This document shows, piece after piece, positions 1 to 7,721 of a stretch of 16,664 bases of DNA. The stretch is taken from assembly GCA_964614415.1 (NCBI GenBank), contig CAZTLE010000084.1, positions 1-16,664 of the forward strand, read 5' to 3'. Each line of letters opens with the position of its first letter. Position 1 is the stretch's first letter. A program made the position numbers and the translations under genes. The notes under the pieces were generated by a model, which saw nothing but the letters and a program-made list of their open reading frames with translations, had not been told where the DNA came from and ran no database searches. This stretch comes from CAZTLE01 sp964614415 (GTDB lineage Bacteria > Bacteroidota > Bacteroidia > Flavobacteriales > Flavobacteriaceae).

Positions 1-1
1 C

Positions 2-784
2 TTACCCAAAAAGGCCTTTGCTCTGGTCAATATTGATGACAAGAATGGGCGGTACATGGTTCAGAATACATATGCCAAGAAGTACTCCTATGCACTGAAA
101 TCCTACGCCGATTATAAGGCTCAAATACTCGAAAATCAGTTTAGCGGACTGTTGCTGAAGATCAACAATAATGAGCTTTGGGTGAAACTCATAGGGAACT
201 TCAACGCCTACAATATGCTGGCGATCTATGCGGCTGCGGAGTTGCTGGGACTTCAGCCCATTGAGATATTGCAGTTGATGAGTAATCTCGAAAGTGTGGA
301 CGGCCGGTTCCAGTATTTCATTTCAGAAAAGAATATTACTGCGATAGTGGATTATGCACATACCCCTGATGCACTTAAAAATGTACTGAATACTATTAAC
401 AGTATTCGCACAGGGAACGAAGAACTCATCACCGTGGTAGGTTGTGGGGGAGATCGGGATGCGCAGAAGCGCCCCAAGATGGGAAATATTGCGGCCAGCT
501 TGAGTACCAAGGTCATTTTTACCAGTGATAATCCGCGCAGTGAAGATCCGGAAACCATTATCAAGGCTATCGAAGAAGGGGTGCCTCCGGAGCATTACAA
601 GAAAACATTATCAATCACCGATAGAAAGCAGGCGATCAAAGCCGCCTGCCAGATGGCGGATACCGGGGATATTATCCTGGTGGCCGGAAAGGGACATGAG
701 ACCTATCAGGAGATTCGGGGGAAACGAATCGATTTCGACGATTTCAAAATTGTAAACGAGGTGCTAACCGATCTAAATAAATAA
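2..784 (+). CDS. murE: UDP-MurNAc-tripeptide synthetase MurE, 5'-truncated by window edge
   Basis: This is the C-terminal half of MurE, the cytoplasmic ligase that adds the third stem amino acid to UDP-MurNAc-L-Ala-D-Glu. The reading frame is open from base 2 (LPKKAFALVNIDDKNG), so the gene starts outside the window; the first ATG at 56 is internal. Visible Mur-ligase landmarks are the central-domain end GNFNAYNMLAIYAAAELLG, the hinge into the C-terminal domain at VDGRFQYF, VDYAHTPDALKNVL, VVGCGGDRDAQKRPKMG, and LVAGKGHETYQ. The motif DNPRSEDP carries the DNPR signature that in the family marks meso-diaminopimelate-adding enzymes rather than lysine-adding ones, so the peptidoglycan is probably DAP type. 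The stop lies 5 nt before mraY, consistent with one operon. The ATP-binding P-loop falls in the missing part. Confidence 0.96.
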   Translation, partial: LPKKAFALVNIDDKNGRYMVQNTYAKKYSYALKSYADYKAQILENQFSGLLLKINNNELWVKLIGNFNAYNMLAIYAAAELLGLQPIEILQLMSNLESVDGRFQYFISEKNITAIVDYAHTPDALKNVLNTINSIRTGNEELITVVGCGGDRDAQKRPKMGNIAASLSTKVIFTSDNPRSEDPETIIKAIEEGVPPEHYKKTLSITDRKQAIKAACQMADTGDIILVAGKGHETYQEIRGKRIDFDDFKIVNEVLTDLNK

Positions 785-789
785 CCGTC

Positions 790-2022
790 ATGCTCTATTA
801 CCTGTTTAAATACCTGGAAGAAACCTATCAGTTACCTGGAGCAAGCTTGTTTGAGTTCATCACGTTCCGGGCGGCGTTGGCTGTTATTCTTTCCCTTTTC
901 ATTGCCACGGTATACGGGAAGAAGATCATCCGGTTATTACAACGCAAGCAAATGGGTGAGACCATTCGCGATCTGGGATTAGCAGGGCAGCAGGAAAAGG
1001 CGGGAACACCAACTATGGGCGGTATCATTATCATTTTGGCCACAGTGATTCCTGTACTTCTTTTCGCCAAGCTCGAAAATATCTATGTCATCCTACTTTT
1101 GGTGACGACTTTGTGGATGGGGATCATCGGTTTCATGGATGATTACATCAAAAAGTTCAAGAATGACAAAGGAGGCTTGAGAGGCCGGTACAAGGTAATT
1201 GGTCAGGTGGGACTAGGGATTATTGTAGGTGCGACCATGTTCTTCCATCCGGGAATTACGGTAAAAAGGGAGAAGCCCGATCCGGTTACAGGCAACGAAA
1301 TTGTCGCTCAGGATCTGGATCGTGATTTTTACCCTGAAGAGAAAACATTATTGACCACCATTCCTTTTGTGAAGGGGAATGAGCTGAACTACGAAAAGCT
1401 GGTCTCATGGGCCGGTGAAGGCGCTGAGAAGTATGCATGGCTGGTCTTTATTCCTATTGTCATTTTTATTATTACTGCCGTTTCCAACGGTGCCAACCTC
1501 ACTGATGGTATTGACGGTCTGGCTGCAGGAACATCCGTCATAGTGGCGGTGACCCTTGCGATTTTCGCCTGGGTTTCGGGTAACGTTATTTTCTCCGATT
1601 ACCTCAATATCATGTATATCCCGAACACGGGTGAGCTTACCATTTTTATCATGGCCTTCGTTGGGGCATTGATCGGATTCCTCTGGTACAATGCATATCC
1701 GGCACAGGTGTTCATGGGGGATACAGGCAGTTTGACGATAGGTGGAATTATCGCGGTGATTGCCATCGCGATCAGGAAAGAATGGCTGATCCCTATTCTC
1801 TGCGGAATCTTTCTGATGGAGAATCTATCTGTAGTGATGCAGGTGAGTTGGTTCAAGTATACAAAGAAGAAATACGGTGAAGGACGACGCATATTTAAAA
1901 TGTCGCCTTTGCATCATCATTATCAGGTAAAAGGATTTCACGAAGCCAAGATCGTTACCCGGTTTTGGATCGTAGGAATCGTATTGGCGGTGCTGACAAT
2001 CGTGACGCTCAAAGTGAGATAG
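790..2022 (+). CDS. mraY: Phospho-MurNAc-pentapeptide translocase MraY
   Basis: Integral membrane enzyme that transfers phospho-MurNAc-pentapeptide to undecaprenyl phosphate, making lipid I. It has 410 residues and about ten hydrophobic segments. Active-site landmarks are MGG (76-78), the paired aspartates in GFMDDYIK (Asp117, Asp118), NGANLTDGIDGLAAG (233-247, Asp239 and Asp242), NAYPAQVFMGDTGSL (301-315, Asp311), and the triple histidine in MSPLHHHYQVKG (375-377). The protein is about 50 residues longer than the E. coli type because of a soluble, charged insertion at roughly 155-212 between two membrane helices; such a long form is usual in Bacteroidota. The ATG start follows the murE stop by 5 nt. 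Downstream, 87 nt of partly repetitive sequence separate it from the S23-family gene. Confidence 0.98.
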   Translation: MLYYLFKYLEETYQLPGASLFEFITFRAALAVILSLFIATVYGKKIIRLLQRKQMGETIRDLGLAGQQEKAGTPTMGGIIIILATVIPVLLFAKLENIYVILLLVTTLWMGIIGFMDDYIKKFKNDKGGLRGRYKVIGQVGLGIIVGATMFFHPGITVKREKPDPVTGNEIVAQDLDRDFYPEEKTLLTTIPFVKGNELNYEKLVSWAGEGAEKYAWLVFIPIVIFIITAVSNGANLTDGIDGLAAGTSVIVAVTLAIFAWVSGNVIFSDYLNIMYIPNTGELTIFIMAFVGALIGFLWYNAYPAQVFMGDTGSLTIGGIIAVIAIAIRKEWLIPILCGIFLMENLSVVMQVSWFKYTKKKYGEGRRIFKMSPLHHHYQVKGFHEAKIVTRFWIVGIVLAVLTIVTLKVR

Positions 2023-2049
2023 ATGGCAGACTCAGGAATGATTGAAGAA

Positions 2050-2091
2050 CTTGAAATATGAACTACGAATTACGAATGCCGAATTACGAAT
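2050..2091 (+). repeat. Heptad array upstream of the S23 gene, consensus TACGAAT
   Basis: Six consecutive 7-nt units fill this interval. All six carry GAA at unit positions 4-6, and three of the last four are exactly TACGAAT (2064, 2071, 2085); the other is GCCGAAT. A 12-nt word, CGAATTACGAAT, occurs at 2066 and again at 2080. The array ends 18 nt before the S23 start codon. Its consensus is close to the reverse complement of the array that covers the end of the same gene. No stable hairpin is apparent within the array. Confidence 0.85.
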
Positions 2092-2109
2092 AAAAACTAA
2101 ATAAAATCA

Positions 2110-2484
2110 ATGAAAGAAACTCTGAAAGTAAGAACCAGAAAGTTCGCCGCCGACTGCTGGAAGTTATGCGCCAGTTTTCCTGTTTCCCGGGAATACAATG
2201 CGTATTGTAACCAGTTGATACGATGCTCCAGTTCGGTAGGTGCAAACTATCGGGCTGCTTGCAGAGCGAAATCCACAGCCGATTTCATTTATAAGCTGAA
2301 AGTAGTGGAGGAAGAGACCGATGAAAGTATGTACTTCCTTGAGTTGCTTCAAGCTGTGAGTGAAATTGAAACTGAAGAAATGAGAAGACTCCATAAAGAA
2401 GCTGATGAGTTGTTAGCGATCACAGTGGCATCTATTAAAACCACCAGGAATCGCAAATCAAAAATCATCAGTCGTAAATCGTAA
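2110..2484 (+). CDS. Four-helix-bundle protein of the S23 (23S rRNA intervening sequence) family
   Basis: A 124-residue, entirely helical-looking soluble protein. The core matches the S23/four-helix-bundle family: an N-terminal KVRTRKFAADCWKLCASFP helix, QLIRCSSSVGANYRAACRAKS in the middle, KLKVVEEETDESMYFLELL, and a final helix ending in ADELLAITVASIKT. Family members were first noticed inside 23S rRNA intervening sequences and share a fold with the Avd accessory protein of diversity-generating retroelements; no reverse transcriptase, variable repeat or rRNA is visible here. The biochemical role is unknown. The gene sits between mraY and murD, where a standard dcw cluster has none, and is bracketed by two heptad arrays. 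The last residues (NRKSKIISRKS) are encoded by the downstream array and look like an add-on. The stop is 8 nt before murD, so it is probably co-transcribed. The start has only A-rich sequence upstream. Confidence 0.88.
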   Translation: MKETLKVRTRKFAADCWKLCASFPVSREYNAYCNQLIRCSSSVGANYRAACRAKSTADFIYKLKVVEEETDESMYFLELLQAVSEIETEEMRRLHKEADELLAITVASIKTTRNRKSKIISRKS

Positions 2485-2490
2485 ATCCAG
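2449..2490 (+). repeat. Heptad array over the S23 3' end, consensus AATCGTA
   Basis: Six in-phase 7-nt units, each beginning AATC or AGTC. They run through the last eleven codons of the S23 gene, its stop codon (2482-2484), and the short spacer before the murD start. The reverse complement of the consensus is TACGATT, one base different from the TACGAAT unit upstream of the gene, so the two arrays lie in inverted orientation around it. Confidence 0.8.
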
Positions 2491-2492
2491 GA

Positions 2493-3830
2493 ATGGTAAA
2501 GAGGCTTGTCATATTGGGGGCCGGTGTGAGCGGTGCAGGAACGGCCATCTTAGGAAAAAAGAAAGGATACGAAGTTTTTGTTTCCGACTTCGGAGAAATA
2601 AAGGAAACCTATAAACAAGTTCTTATACATAATGAGATTGAATGGGAAGAAGGAAAGCACTCGGAAGGGTTAATTCTCAATGCCGATGTGGTCATGAAAA
2701 GCCCGGGTATTCCCGATTCGGCACCTATTGTCCGGAAGTTGAACGAAGTCGAAGTCCCGGTTATTTCGGAGGTCGAGTTTGCCAGTGAGTACACGGATGC
2801 TGACATAATTGGAATTACCGGAAGCAATGGCAAAACAACGGTTACCACAATGATCTATGAAGTATTGCGTCAAGGTGGTTTGGCTGTTGGAATGGGTGGA
2901 AACATCGGGATAAGCTTTGCGGAGATGGTCGCCACAGGAGGATACGATCCCTATGTACTGGAGATTAGCAGTTTTCAGTTGGATGGGATTGTGAATTTTC
3001 GGCCGCATATAGCCGTGCTTACGAATATAACCCCGGATCATTTGGATCGATATGACAATGATTTTCAGAAATATGTCGAGTCCAAGTTCAGGATTGTCAT
3101 GAATCAGACCGAAGACGATTATTTCATCTACGATGCTGATGACGAAACCATAACTCAATGGCTTTCCAGGAATACCATTCGCTCAACCAGGGTACCGTTT
3201 TCGGTAACAAAAAAACTCGAGCAAGGTGCCTGGATAGAAAATAAAAACATACAGATAAACCTAAATAATAACCAATTTAATATGCCAATTGCAACCCTAA
3301 GTTTACAAGGAACCCACAACGTTAAGAACGCTATGGCTGCCTCCACGGTAGCCCAGTTGTTAAGGATCCGAAAGGAAACCATACGTGAGTGTATGGAGCA
3401 CTTTCAAGCCGTGGAACACCGGCTGGAAAAAGTATTGAAGATCAATAATGTCACCTACATTAATGACTCCAAGGCAACCAATGTGAATGCCACATTCTAT
3501 GCCCTGGATAGCATGGAAACGGCCACAGTTTGGATTGTAGGTGGGGTGGATAAAGGAAATGACTATACCTCGCTGTTACCGTTGGTAAACGAGAAAGTAA
3601 AAGCCATTATTTGCCTGGGTGTGGACAATGAAAAGATTGTAAACACTTTTGGGAATGTGGTAGATATGTTCATAGAAACCCATTCCATGAATGATGCCGT
3701 ACAGGTAGCCTACCGGGTGGCCGATCGGGGCGAGACTGTATTGCTGTCTCCGGCCTGTGCAAGTTTTGATCTGTTTAAAGATTACAAGGACCGCGGAGAT
3801 CAATTTAAGGAAGCAATACGCAAGCTATAA
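2493..3830 (+). CDS. murD: UDP-N-acetylmuramoyl-L-alanine--D-glutamate ligase MurD
   Basis: Cytoplasmic ATP-dependent ligase adding D-glutamate to UDP-MurNAc-L-alanine, 445 residues, the usual family length. The N-terminal UDP-binding Rossmann domain starts with VILGAGVSGAGTA (6-18). The central ATPase domain has the P-loop GSNGKTT (110-116), the EISSFQLD segment near 157-164, TPDHLDRY (180-187), and the lysine in KYVESKFRI (Lys198) that is carbamylated in the family. The C-terminal domain shows VEHRLEKV, NDSKATNVNAT, GGVDKGNDY and the closing LLSPACASFDLFKDYKDRG box. An AGGA lies immediately before the ATG start, and the spacer is the tail of the heptad array. ftsW follows after 5 nt, so both are probably on one transcript. 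Confidence 0.97.
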   Translation: MVKRLVILGAGVSGAGTAILGKKKGYEVFVSDFGEIKETYKQVLIHNEIEWEEGKHSEGLILNADVVMKSPGIPDSAPIVRKLNEVEVPVISEVEFASEYTDADIIGITGSNGKTTVTTMIYEVLRQGGLAVGMGGNIGISFAEMVATGGYDPYVLEISSFQLDGIVNFRPHIAVLTNITPDHLDRYDNDFQKYVESKFRIVMNQTEDDYFIYDADDETITQWLSRNTIRSTRVPFSVTKKLEQGAWIENKNIQINLNNNQFNMPIATLSLQGTHNVKNAMAASTVAQLLRIRKETIRECMEHFQAVEHRLEKVLKINNVTYINDSKATNVNATFYALDSMETATVWIVGGVDKGNDYTSLLPLVNEKVKAIICLGVDNEKIVNTFGNVVDMFIETHSMNDAVQVAYRVADRGETVLLSPACASFDLFKDYKDRGDQFKEAIRKL

Positions 3831-3835
3831 GTTAA

Positions 3836-5029
3836 ATGCGAACACTGTTTCAACATATCAAAGGAGATAAAGCCATTTGGGCAGTAGTGGCCCTGTTGGC
3901 CTTGTTCTCTTTCTTACCGGTATACAGCGCCAGTAGCAATTTGGCATATCTGTACGGCGATGGGAATACCTTTAAGTTCTTGTTGAAGCACTTTGCGCAC
4001 TTATTGCTTGGGTTTGCGATTCTATACGGAATTCACAAAATCCCATATCATTATTTCAAAGGGCTGTCCATTATAGCCCTGCCTGTGGTAGTAATGCTAT
4101 TACTGATTACCCTGGCACAAGGAACAACAATTGGAGGAGCCAACGCGAGTCGCTGGATTAGAGTACCTTTTGTAGGAGTTACATTCCAGACCTCAACGCT
4201 AGCCTCTGTCGTACTGCTTACGTACGTCGCCCGGTATTTGTCCCGAATTAAGGACAAGACCGTAACATTTAAAGAAACATTACTCCCTTTATGGTTACCA
4301 GTGTTTCTCGTGTTGGCCCTCATATTACCGGCAAACTTCTCCACCACGGCAATCATTTTTGCCATGGTGGTGATCTTGCTGTTCGTGGGAGGATACCCCC
4401 TGCGATATTTAGGAATGATCCTGCTGGCCGGTATGGTCGGTTTAGGGCTGTTCATTGGATTTGCTAAAGTATCGGGTATTGATTCGTTGGATACCAAGGT
4501 GACCACCTGGGAAAACCGGATCAAGAATTACATGAACGACGAAGATACCGAAGCCGACTACCAAATAGAAAAAGCTAAGATTGCGATCGCCATGGGCGGA
4601 ATAACGGGGCAGGGACCGGGTAAAAGTGTTCAAAAGAACTTCCTTCCGCAGTCCTCATCCGATTTTATTTATGCCATAATAGTTGAAGAATTCGGACTGT
4701 TGGGAGCCCTGTTCCTTATGTTCCTCTACTTGCTATTGCTATTCCGCCTGGTGATCGTGACCTATAAAGCCAGCAGCATCTTCGGGAAGTTGCTGGTGAT
4801 CGGAGTTGGTTTCCCTATCGTATTTCAGGCGATGATCAATATGGCGGTGGCGGTGGAATTATTTCCCGTTACCGGTCAAACATTGCCTTTGATAAGTAGC
4901 GGAGGAACCTCCATTTGGATGACCTGCCTGGCGCTGGGAATGGTACTAAGCGTGAGCGCGAAGCGGGAAGTGCAGTTGACGGAAGAACGCGAAGAGAATC
5001 CGCTGGATATACTTAGCGAGACAATTTAG
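3836..5029 (+). CDS. ftsW: SEDS peptidoglycan glycosyltransferase FtsW
   Basis: Polytopic membrane protein of the SEDS family that polymerises lipid II at the septum together with the FtsI transpeptidase, whose gene would lie upstream of this window. It has 397 residues and about ten membrane segments. SEDS landmarks are GGANASRWIRV (100-110), the long extracytoplasmic loop at about 215-275, GQGPGKS (258-264), QSSSDFIYAIIVEEFG (272-287) with Asp276 at the position of the family's catalytic aspartate, and PLISSGGTS (351-359). The QTST segment (118-121) stands where many relatives have QPSE, a modest deviation. The cytoplasmic tail is short and acidic. It starts 5 nt after murD. A 231-nt repeat-rich gap follows before murG. 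RodA is the alternative SEDS assignment; the dcw position decides for FtsW. Confidence 0.95.
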   Translation: MRTLFQHIKGDKAIWAVVALLALFSFLPVYSASSNLAYLYGDGNTFKFLLKHFAHLLLGFAILYGIHKIPYHYFKGLSIIALPVVVMLLLITLAQGTTIGGANASRWIRVPFVGVTFQTSTLASVVLLTYVARYLSRIKDKTVTFKETLLPLWLPVFLVLALILPANFSTTAIIFAMVVILLFVGGYPLRYLGMILLAGMVGLGLFIGFAKVSGIDSLDTKVTTWENRIKNYMNDEDTEADYQIEKAKIAIAMGGITGQGPGKSVQKNFLPQSSSDFIYAIIVEEFGLLGALFLMFLYLLLLFRLVIVTYKASSIFGKLLVIGVGFPIVFQAMINMAVAVELFPVTGQTLPLISSGGTSIWMTCLALGMVLSVSAKREVQLTEEREENPLDILSETI

Positions 5030-5042
5030 AATGATGATTTGC

Positions 5043-5133
5043 GAATGTTAAATGTTGGAAGTGGGGAAGGGAGAATAGAGAATAGAGAAGAGAGAATAGA
5101 AGGTGGAAGCTAGAGGCCAGAGGCTGGAAGAAA
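5043..5133 (+). repeat. Purine-rich heptad array between ftsW and murG
   Basis: The interval is exactly 13 units of 7 nt. Nine successive units from 5071 to 5133 begin GAG or GAA; GAGAATA is exact at 5071, 5078 and 5092. The four earlier units (GAATGTT, AAATGTT, GGAAGTG, GGGAAGG) are more diverged but keep the same phase. The plus strand is nearly all purine. It begins 13 nt after the ftsW stop codon and contains no ORF of note. Confidence 0.8.
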
Positions 5134-5139
5134 TGATGC

Positions 5140-5227
5140 GATTAAACGATTCAACAATTAACCAATTAACCGATTCAACAGTTAACCAAATAGCCAAATC
5201 AACAATTAAACGAATAAACAGATAAAC
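5140..5227 (+). repeat. Octad array upstream of murG, units ending in AAC
   Basis: Eleven degenerate units of 7-9 nt, averaging exactly 8, nearly all ending in AAC (typical forms AATTAAC, GATTCAAC, GAATAAAC). The last two units belong to a 19-nt word, 5209-5227, that recurs exactly at 9808-9826 in front of ftsZ. The segment is very A-rich and unstructured, which suits a Bacteroidota 5' leader, and it lies directly after the heptad array. Confidence 0.75.
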
Positions 5228-5230
5228 CTA

Positions 5231-5246
5231 CCTGCCGACAGGCAGG
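5231..5246. other. Perfect GC-rich hairpin 14 nt before the murG start
   Basis: CCTGCC and GGCAGG form a 6-bp perfect stem around a GACA loop. There is no T-run, so it is not an intrinsic terminator. It is related in sequence to the longer hairpin next to the marR start (15424-15457). It may be a copy of a small dispersed palindrome, or may affect murG translation; both are inferences. Confidence 0.6.
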
Positions 5247-5260
5247 CAAATAAACCCAAA

Positions 5261-6358
5261 GTGAAGCCGTATCGCTTTATCATATCAGGAGGAGGAACCG
5301 GAGGACATATTTTCCCGGCGGTTGCTATTGCCAATGAGCTAAAGGCAAGGTATCCTGATGCCGAATTTCTTTTTGTGGGCGCCAAGGACCGGATGGAGAT
5401 GGAGAAAGTGCCGAAGGCGGGATATGAGATCGAAGGATTGTGGATTTCAGGTATACAACGAAAGCTTACGCTGAAAAATTTGATGTTTCCATTAAAACTG
5501 ATCTCCAGTTTATGGAAGTCAAAACGGATTCTGAAACGCGTCAAACCCGACGCCGCGATTGGCACGGGTGGGTTTGCCAGCGGGCCATTGCTCAGGGCCG
5601 CTTCCGGAAAGGGTGTTCCCTGCCTTATTCAGGAGCAGAACAGTCATGCCGGAATTACGAATAAGTGGTTAAGTGGTAAGGTGAAACGAATCTGTGTAGC
5701 CTATAACAATATGGACCGATTCTTTCCGAAGGAGAAGATCGTACACACGGGAAATCCGGTGCGGCAAGACCTGTTGGAAATAGACGGTAAGCGAAATGAG
5801 GCGCTTAGCTTTTTTGGGTTACGGGAAGATCGAAGAACCCTGCTTGTGTTGGGCGGTAGTCTTGGGGCCCGAAAGGTAAATCAGCTTGTCGATGCAACAT
5901 TACCCTTTTTTGAGGAGAACGAACTACAAGTGATCTGGCAATGTGGTAAGCTTTATGAGGCTATGTACAAAGATAAAGGGAATCAATGGGTGCAGGTACA
6001 TACCTTCCTGGACAGAATGGATCTTGCCTATGCGGCGGCCGATATCATCGTATCGCGGGCGGGCGCATTATCGGTGTCCGAATTGTGTATTGTGGGCAAA
6101 CCCGTGATTTTCATTCCGTCTCCAAACGTGGCGGAAGACCATCAAACAAAGAACGCTATGGCAATTTGTGAGAAAAATGCAGCGTTGTTACTAAAGGAAA
6201 GCGAGGCAGACGCCTCCTTTGAAGACACCTTGTTGGGGTTGTTACAAAACGAAGAACAGCGGAAAACGCTTTCGGAAAACATAAAAAAACTCGCGAAGCC
6301 CAATGCAACCGGTGACATTGTGGATGAGATCGAAAAAATGATTCGTGCTTCAGCATGA
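5261..6358 (+). CDS. murG: Lipid II synthase MurG (GlcNAc transferase)
   Basis: Membrane-associated GT-B glycosyltransferase that adds GlcNAc from UDP-GlcNAc to lipid I on the cytoplasmic face, giving lipid II. It has 365 residues. The N-terminal domain begins with ISGGGTGGHIFPA (8-20, His16 in the glycine-rich lipid-facing loop), and continues with GTGGFASGP (101-109) and QEQNSHAG (124-131). The C-terminal, UDP-GlcNAc-binding domain has LGGSLGARKVNQ (197-208), SRAGALSVSEL (265-275) with Glu274, and the EDHQTKNA box (292-299). The start is GTG at 5261; no ATG lies upstream in frame near the conserved N terminus, and the resulting N terminus (MKPYRFIISGGGTGG) fits the family. The leader holds repeat arrays and a hairpin, so murG may be expressed partly independently of ftsW. 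Confidence 0.97.
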   Translation: MKPYRFIISGGGTGGHIFPAVAIANELKARYPDAEFLFVGAKDRMEMEKVPKAGYEIEGLWISGIQRKLTLKNLMFPLKLISSLWKSKRILKRVKPDAAIGTGGFASGPLLRAASGKGVPCLIQEQNSHAGITNKWLSGKVKRICVAYNNMDRFFPKEKIVHTGNPVRQDLLEIDGKRNEALSFFGLREDRRTLLVLGGSLGARKVNQLVDATLPFFEENELQVIWQCGKLYEAMYKDKGNQWVQVHTFLDRMDLAYAAADIIVSRAGALSVSELCIVGKPVIFIPSPNVAEDHQTKNAMAICEKNAALLLKESEADASFEDTLLGLLQNEEQRKTLSENIKKLAKPNATGDIVDEIEKMIRASA

Positions 6359-6365
6359 CCGTACC

Positions 6366-7721
6366 ATGAGCATGATGACAAACATATCGCATTTGTATTT
6401 CATAGGGATCGGAGGGATCGGTATGAGCGCATTGGCGAGGTATTGCCAGGGTGAAGGAAAAATGATCTACGGGTACGATAAGACCCCTTCCGATATAACC
6501 GCAGCCCTTCAAACTGAAGGAATGAGGCTGACCTTCACCGATACAGTTTCTGAAATACCTTCTGAAGTGCTTACCGCTCAAAACACACTGGTTGTCTATA
6601 CCCCGGCTATCCCGGAATCCAATACCATCCTAAGCTGGTTCCGCGCAAACGAATTCAACGTGCTCAAGCGAGCCGCTTTGTTGGGAGATATAACCAAACA
6701 TACGACCTGCCTGGCAGTGGCTGGAACACACGGAAAGACAACTACCTCTGCCATACTGGGGCATCTCATGGCCGCTTGCGATATGCCGGTAACCGCCTTC
6801 CTGGGAGGGATTGCCGAGAATTACCATTCAAATTTCATTCAGAATGGAACCGATATTTCCGTGGTGGAAGCGGATGAGTTTGACCGTTCCTTCCTGCAGC
6901 TCAGTCCCGACATTGCCTGTGTGACCTCCATGGATGCAGATCACCTGGATATTTACGGAGATTCGAATGCCATTGAAGCTGCCTTTAAAGCATTTTCAGA
7001 ATTACTTCCGAAGAAAGAAAACCTGCTTTTCAAAAAAGGACTTCCCCTGGAAGGACAAACGGTCGCTGTGGGCGAGGAGGCCGATTTTGAAGCGCGCAAC
7101 GTACGGATTGAAGACGGTTGCTACGTTTTCGATCTAAAGACCCCAACAGAACTTATCAGGGATATGAAATTTTGTCTGCCCGGACACCATAACCTGCACA
7201 ATGCTGTCACAGCTTTGGGCATGGCCATCTCCGCTGGAACCCCAACCCACGGCCTGCCCAAAGCTTTAGCAAACTTTAGGGGTGTAGAACGTCGATTCTC
7301 GTATCGAATCAAAGAGGACGACCTGGTACTTATTGACGATTACGCACACCATCCCACCGAGATCGATGCGCTGCACCAGGCAGTGGAAGAAATGTATCCG
7401 GAGGAACAAAAACTAATAGTTTTTCAACCGCATTTGTTCAGTCGGACATCCGACTTTGGTGATGGGTTTGCCAGGAGTTTGGAGCAATTTGATGAAGTGG
7501 TGCTTATGCATATCTATCCGGCGCGCGAAGAACCCATTCCGGGTATTGATTCGGCCTGGTTATTGAGCAAAGTGCAACATGTAAATAAACAGCTTGTTAA
7601 TCGGAGTGATCTGGCAGATGTCATTGGACGATCTTCTTGTAGGATCAAGCTGATGGTCGGAGCAGGAGATATAGGGGCCGAAGTGCCCAAAGTAGTAGAG
7701 AAATTAGGATATGAGGCTTAA
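6366..7721 (+). CDS. murC: UDP-N-acetylmuramate--L-alanine ligase MurC
   Basis: Cytoplasmic ATP-dependent ligase attaching the first stem residue, L-alanine, to UDP-MurNAc. It has 451 residues from the ATG chosen here. The Rossmann N-terminal domain starts with YFIGIGGIGMSALARY; the P-loop is GTHGKTT (120-126); then come VEADEFDRSFL, DADHLDIYGD, the HNLHNAVTALG segment, and in the C-terminal domain DDYAHHPTEI and FQPHLFSRT. The frame is open back to a GTG at 6345, inside murG, but the ATGs at 6366, 6372 and 6375 put the start at the family's normal distance from the glycine-rich loop; 6366 lies 7 nt after the murG stop. The last 11 nt overlap ftsQ in another frame, which suggests translational coupling. 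Confidence 0.96.
   Translation: MSMMTNISHLYFIGIGGIGMSALARYCQGEGKMIYGYDKTPSDITAALQTEGMRLTFTDTVSEIPSEVLTAQNTLVVYTPAIPESNTILSWFRANEFNVLKRAALLGDITKHTTCLAVAGTHGKTTTSAILGHLMAACDMPVTAFLGGIAENYHSNFIQNGTDISVVEADEFDRSFLQLSPDIACVTSMDADHLDIYGDSNAIEAAFKAFSELLPKKENLLFKKGLPLEGQTVAVGEEADFEARNVRIEDGCYVFDLKTPTELIRDMKFCLPGHHNLHNAVTALGMAISAGTPTHGLPKALANFRGVERRFSYRIKEDDLVLIDDYAHHPTEIDALHQAVEEMYPEEQKLIVFQPHLFSRTSDFGDGFARSLEQFDEVVLMHIYPAREEPIPGIDSAWLLSKVQHVNKQLVNRSDLADVIGRSSCRIKLMVGAGDIGAEVPKVVEKLGYEA

Noticed and set aside
2110..2484. S23 gene considered as part of an rRNA intervening sequence or a diversity-generating retroelement
   Set aside because: No rRNA sequence, reverse transcriptase, template repeat or variable repeat occurs in the window; only the protein family is shared.
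5043..5227. Repeat tracts considered as a CRISPR array
   Set aside because: Units are 7-9 nt, directly abutting and degenerate, with no conserved repeat of 23-40 nt, no unique spacers and no cas genes.
6345..6365. GTG at 6345 as the murC start
   Set aside because: It lies inside murG and adds residues (LQHDRT) absent from the family pattern; ATGs at 6366-6375 fit better.
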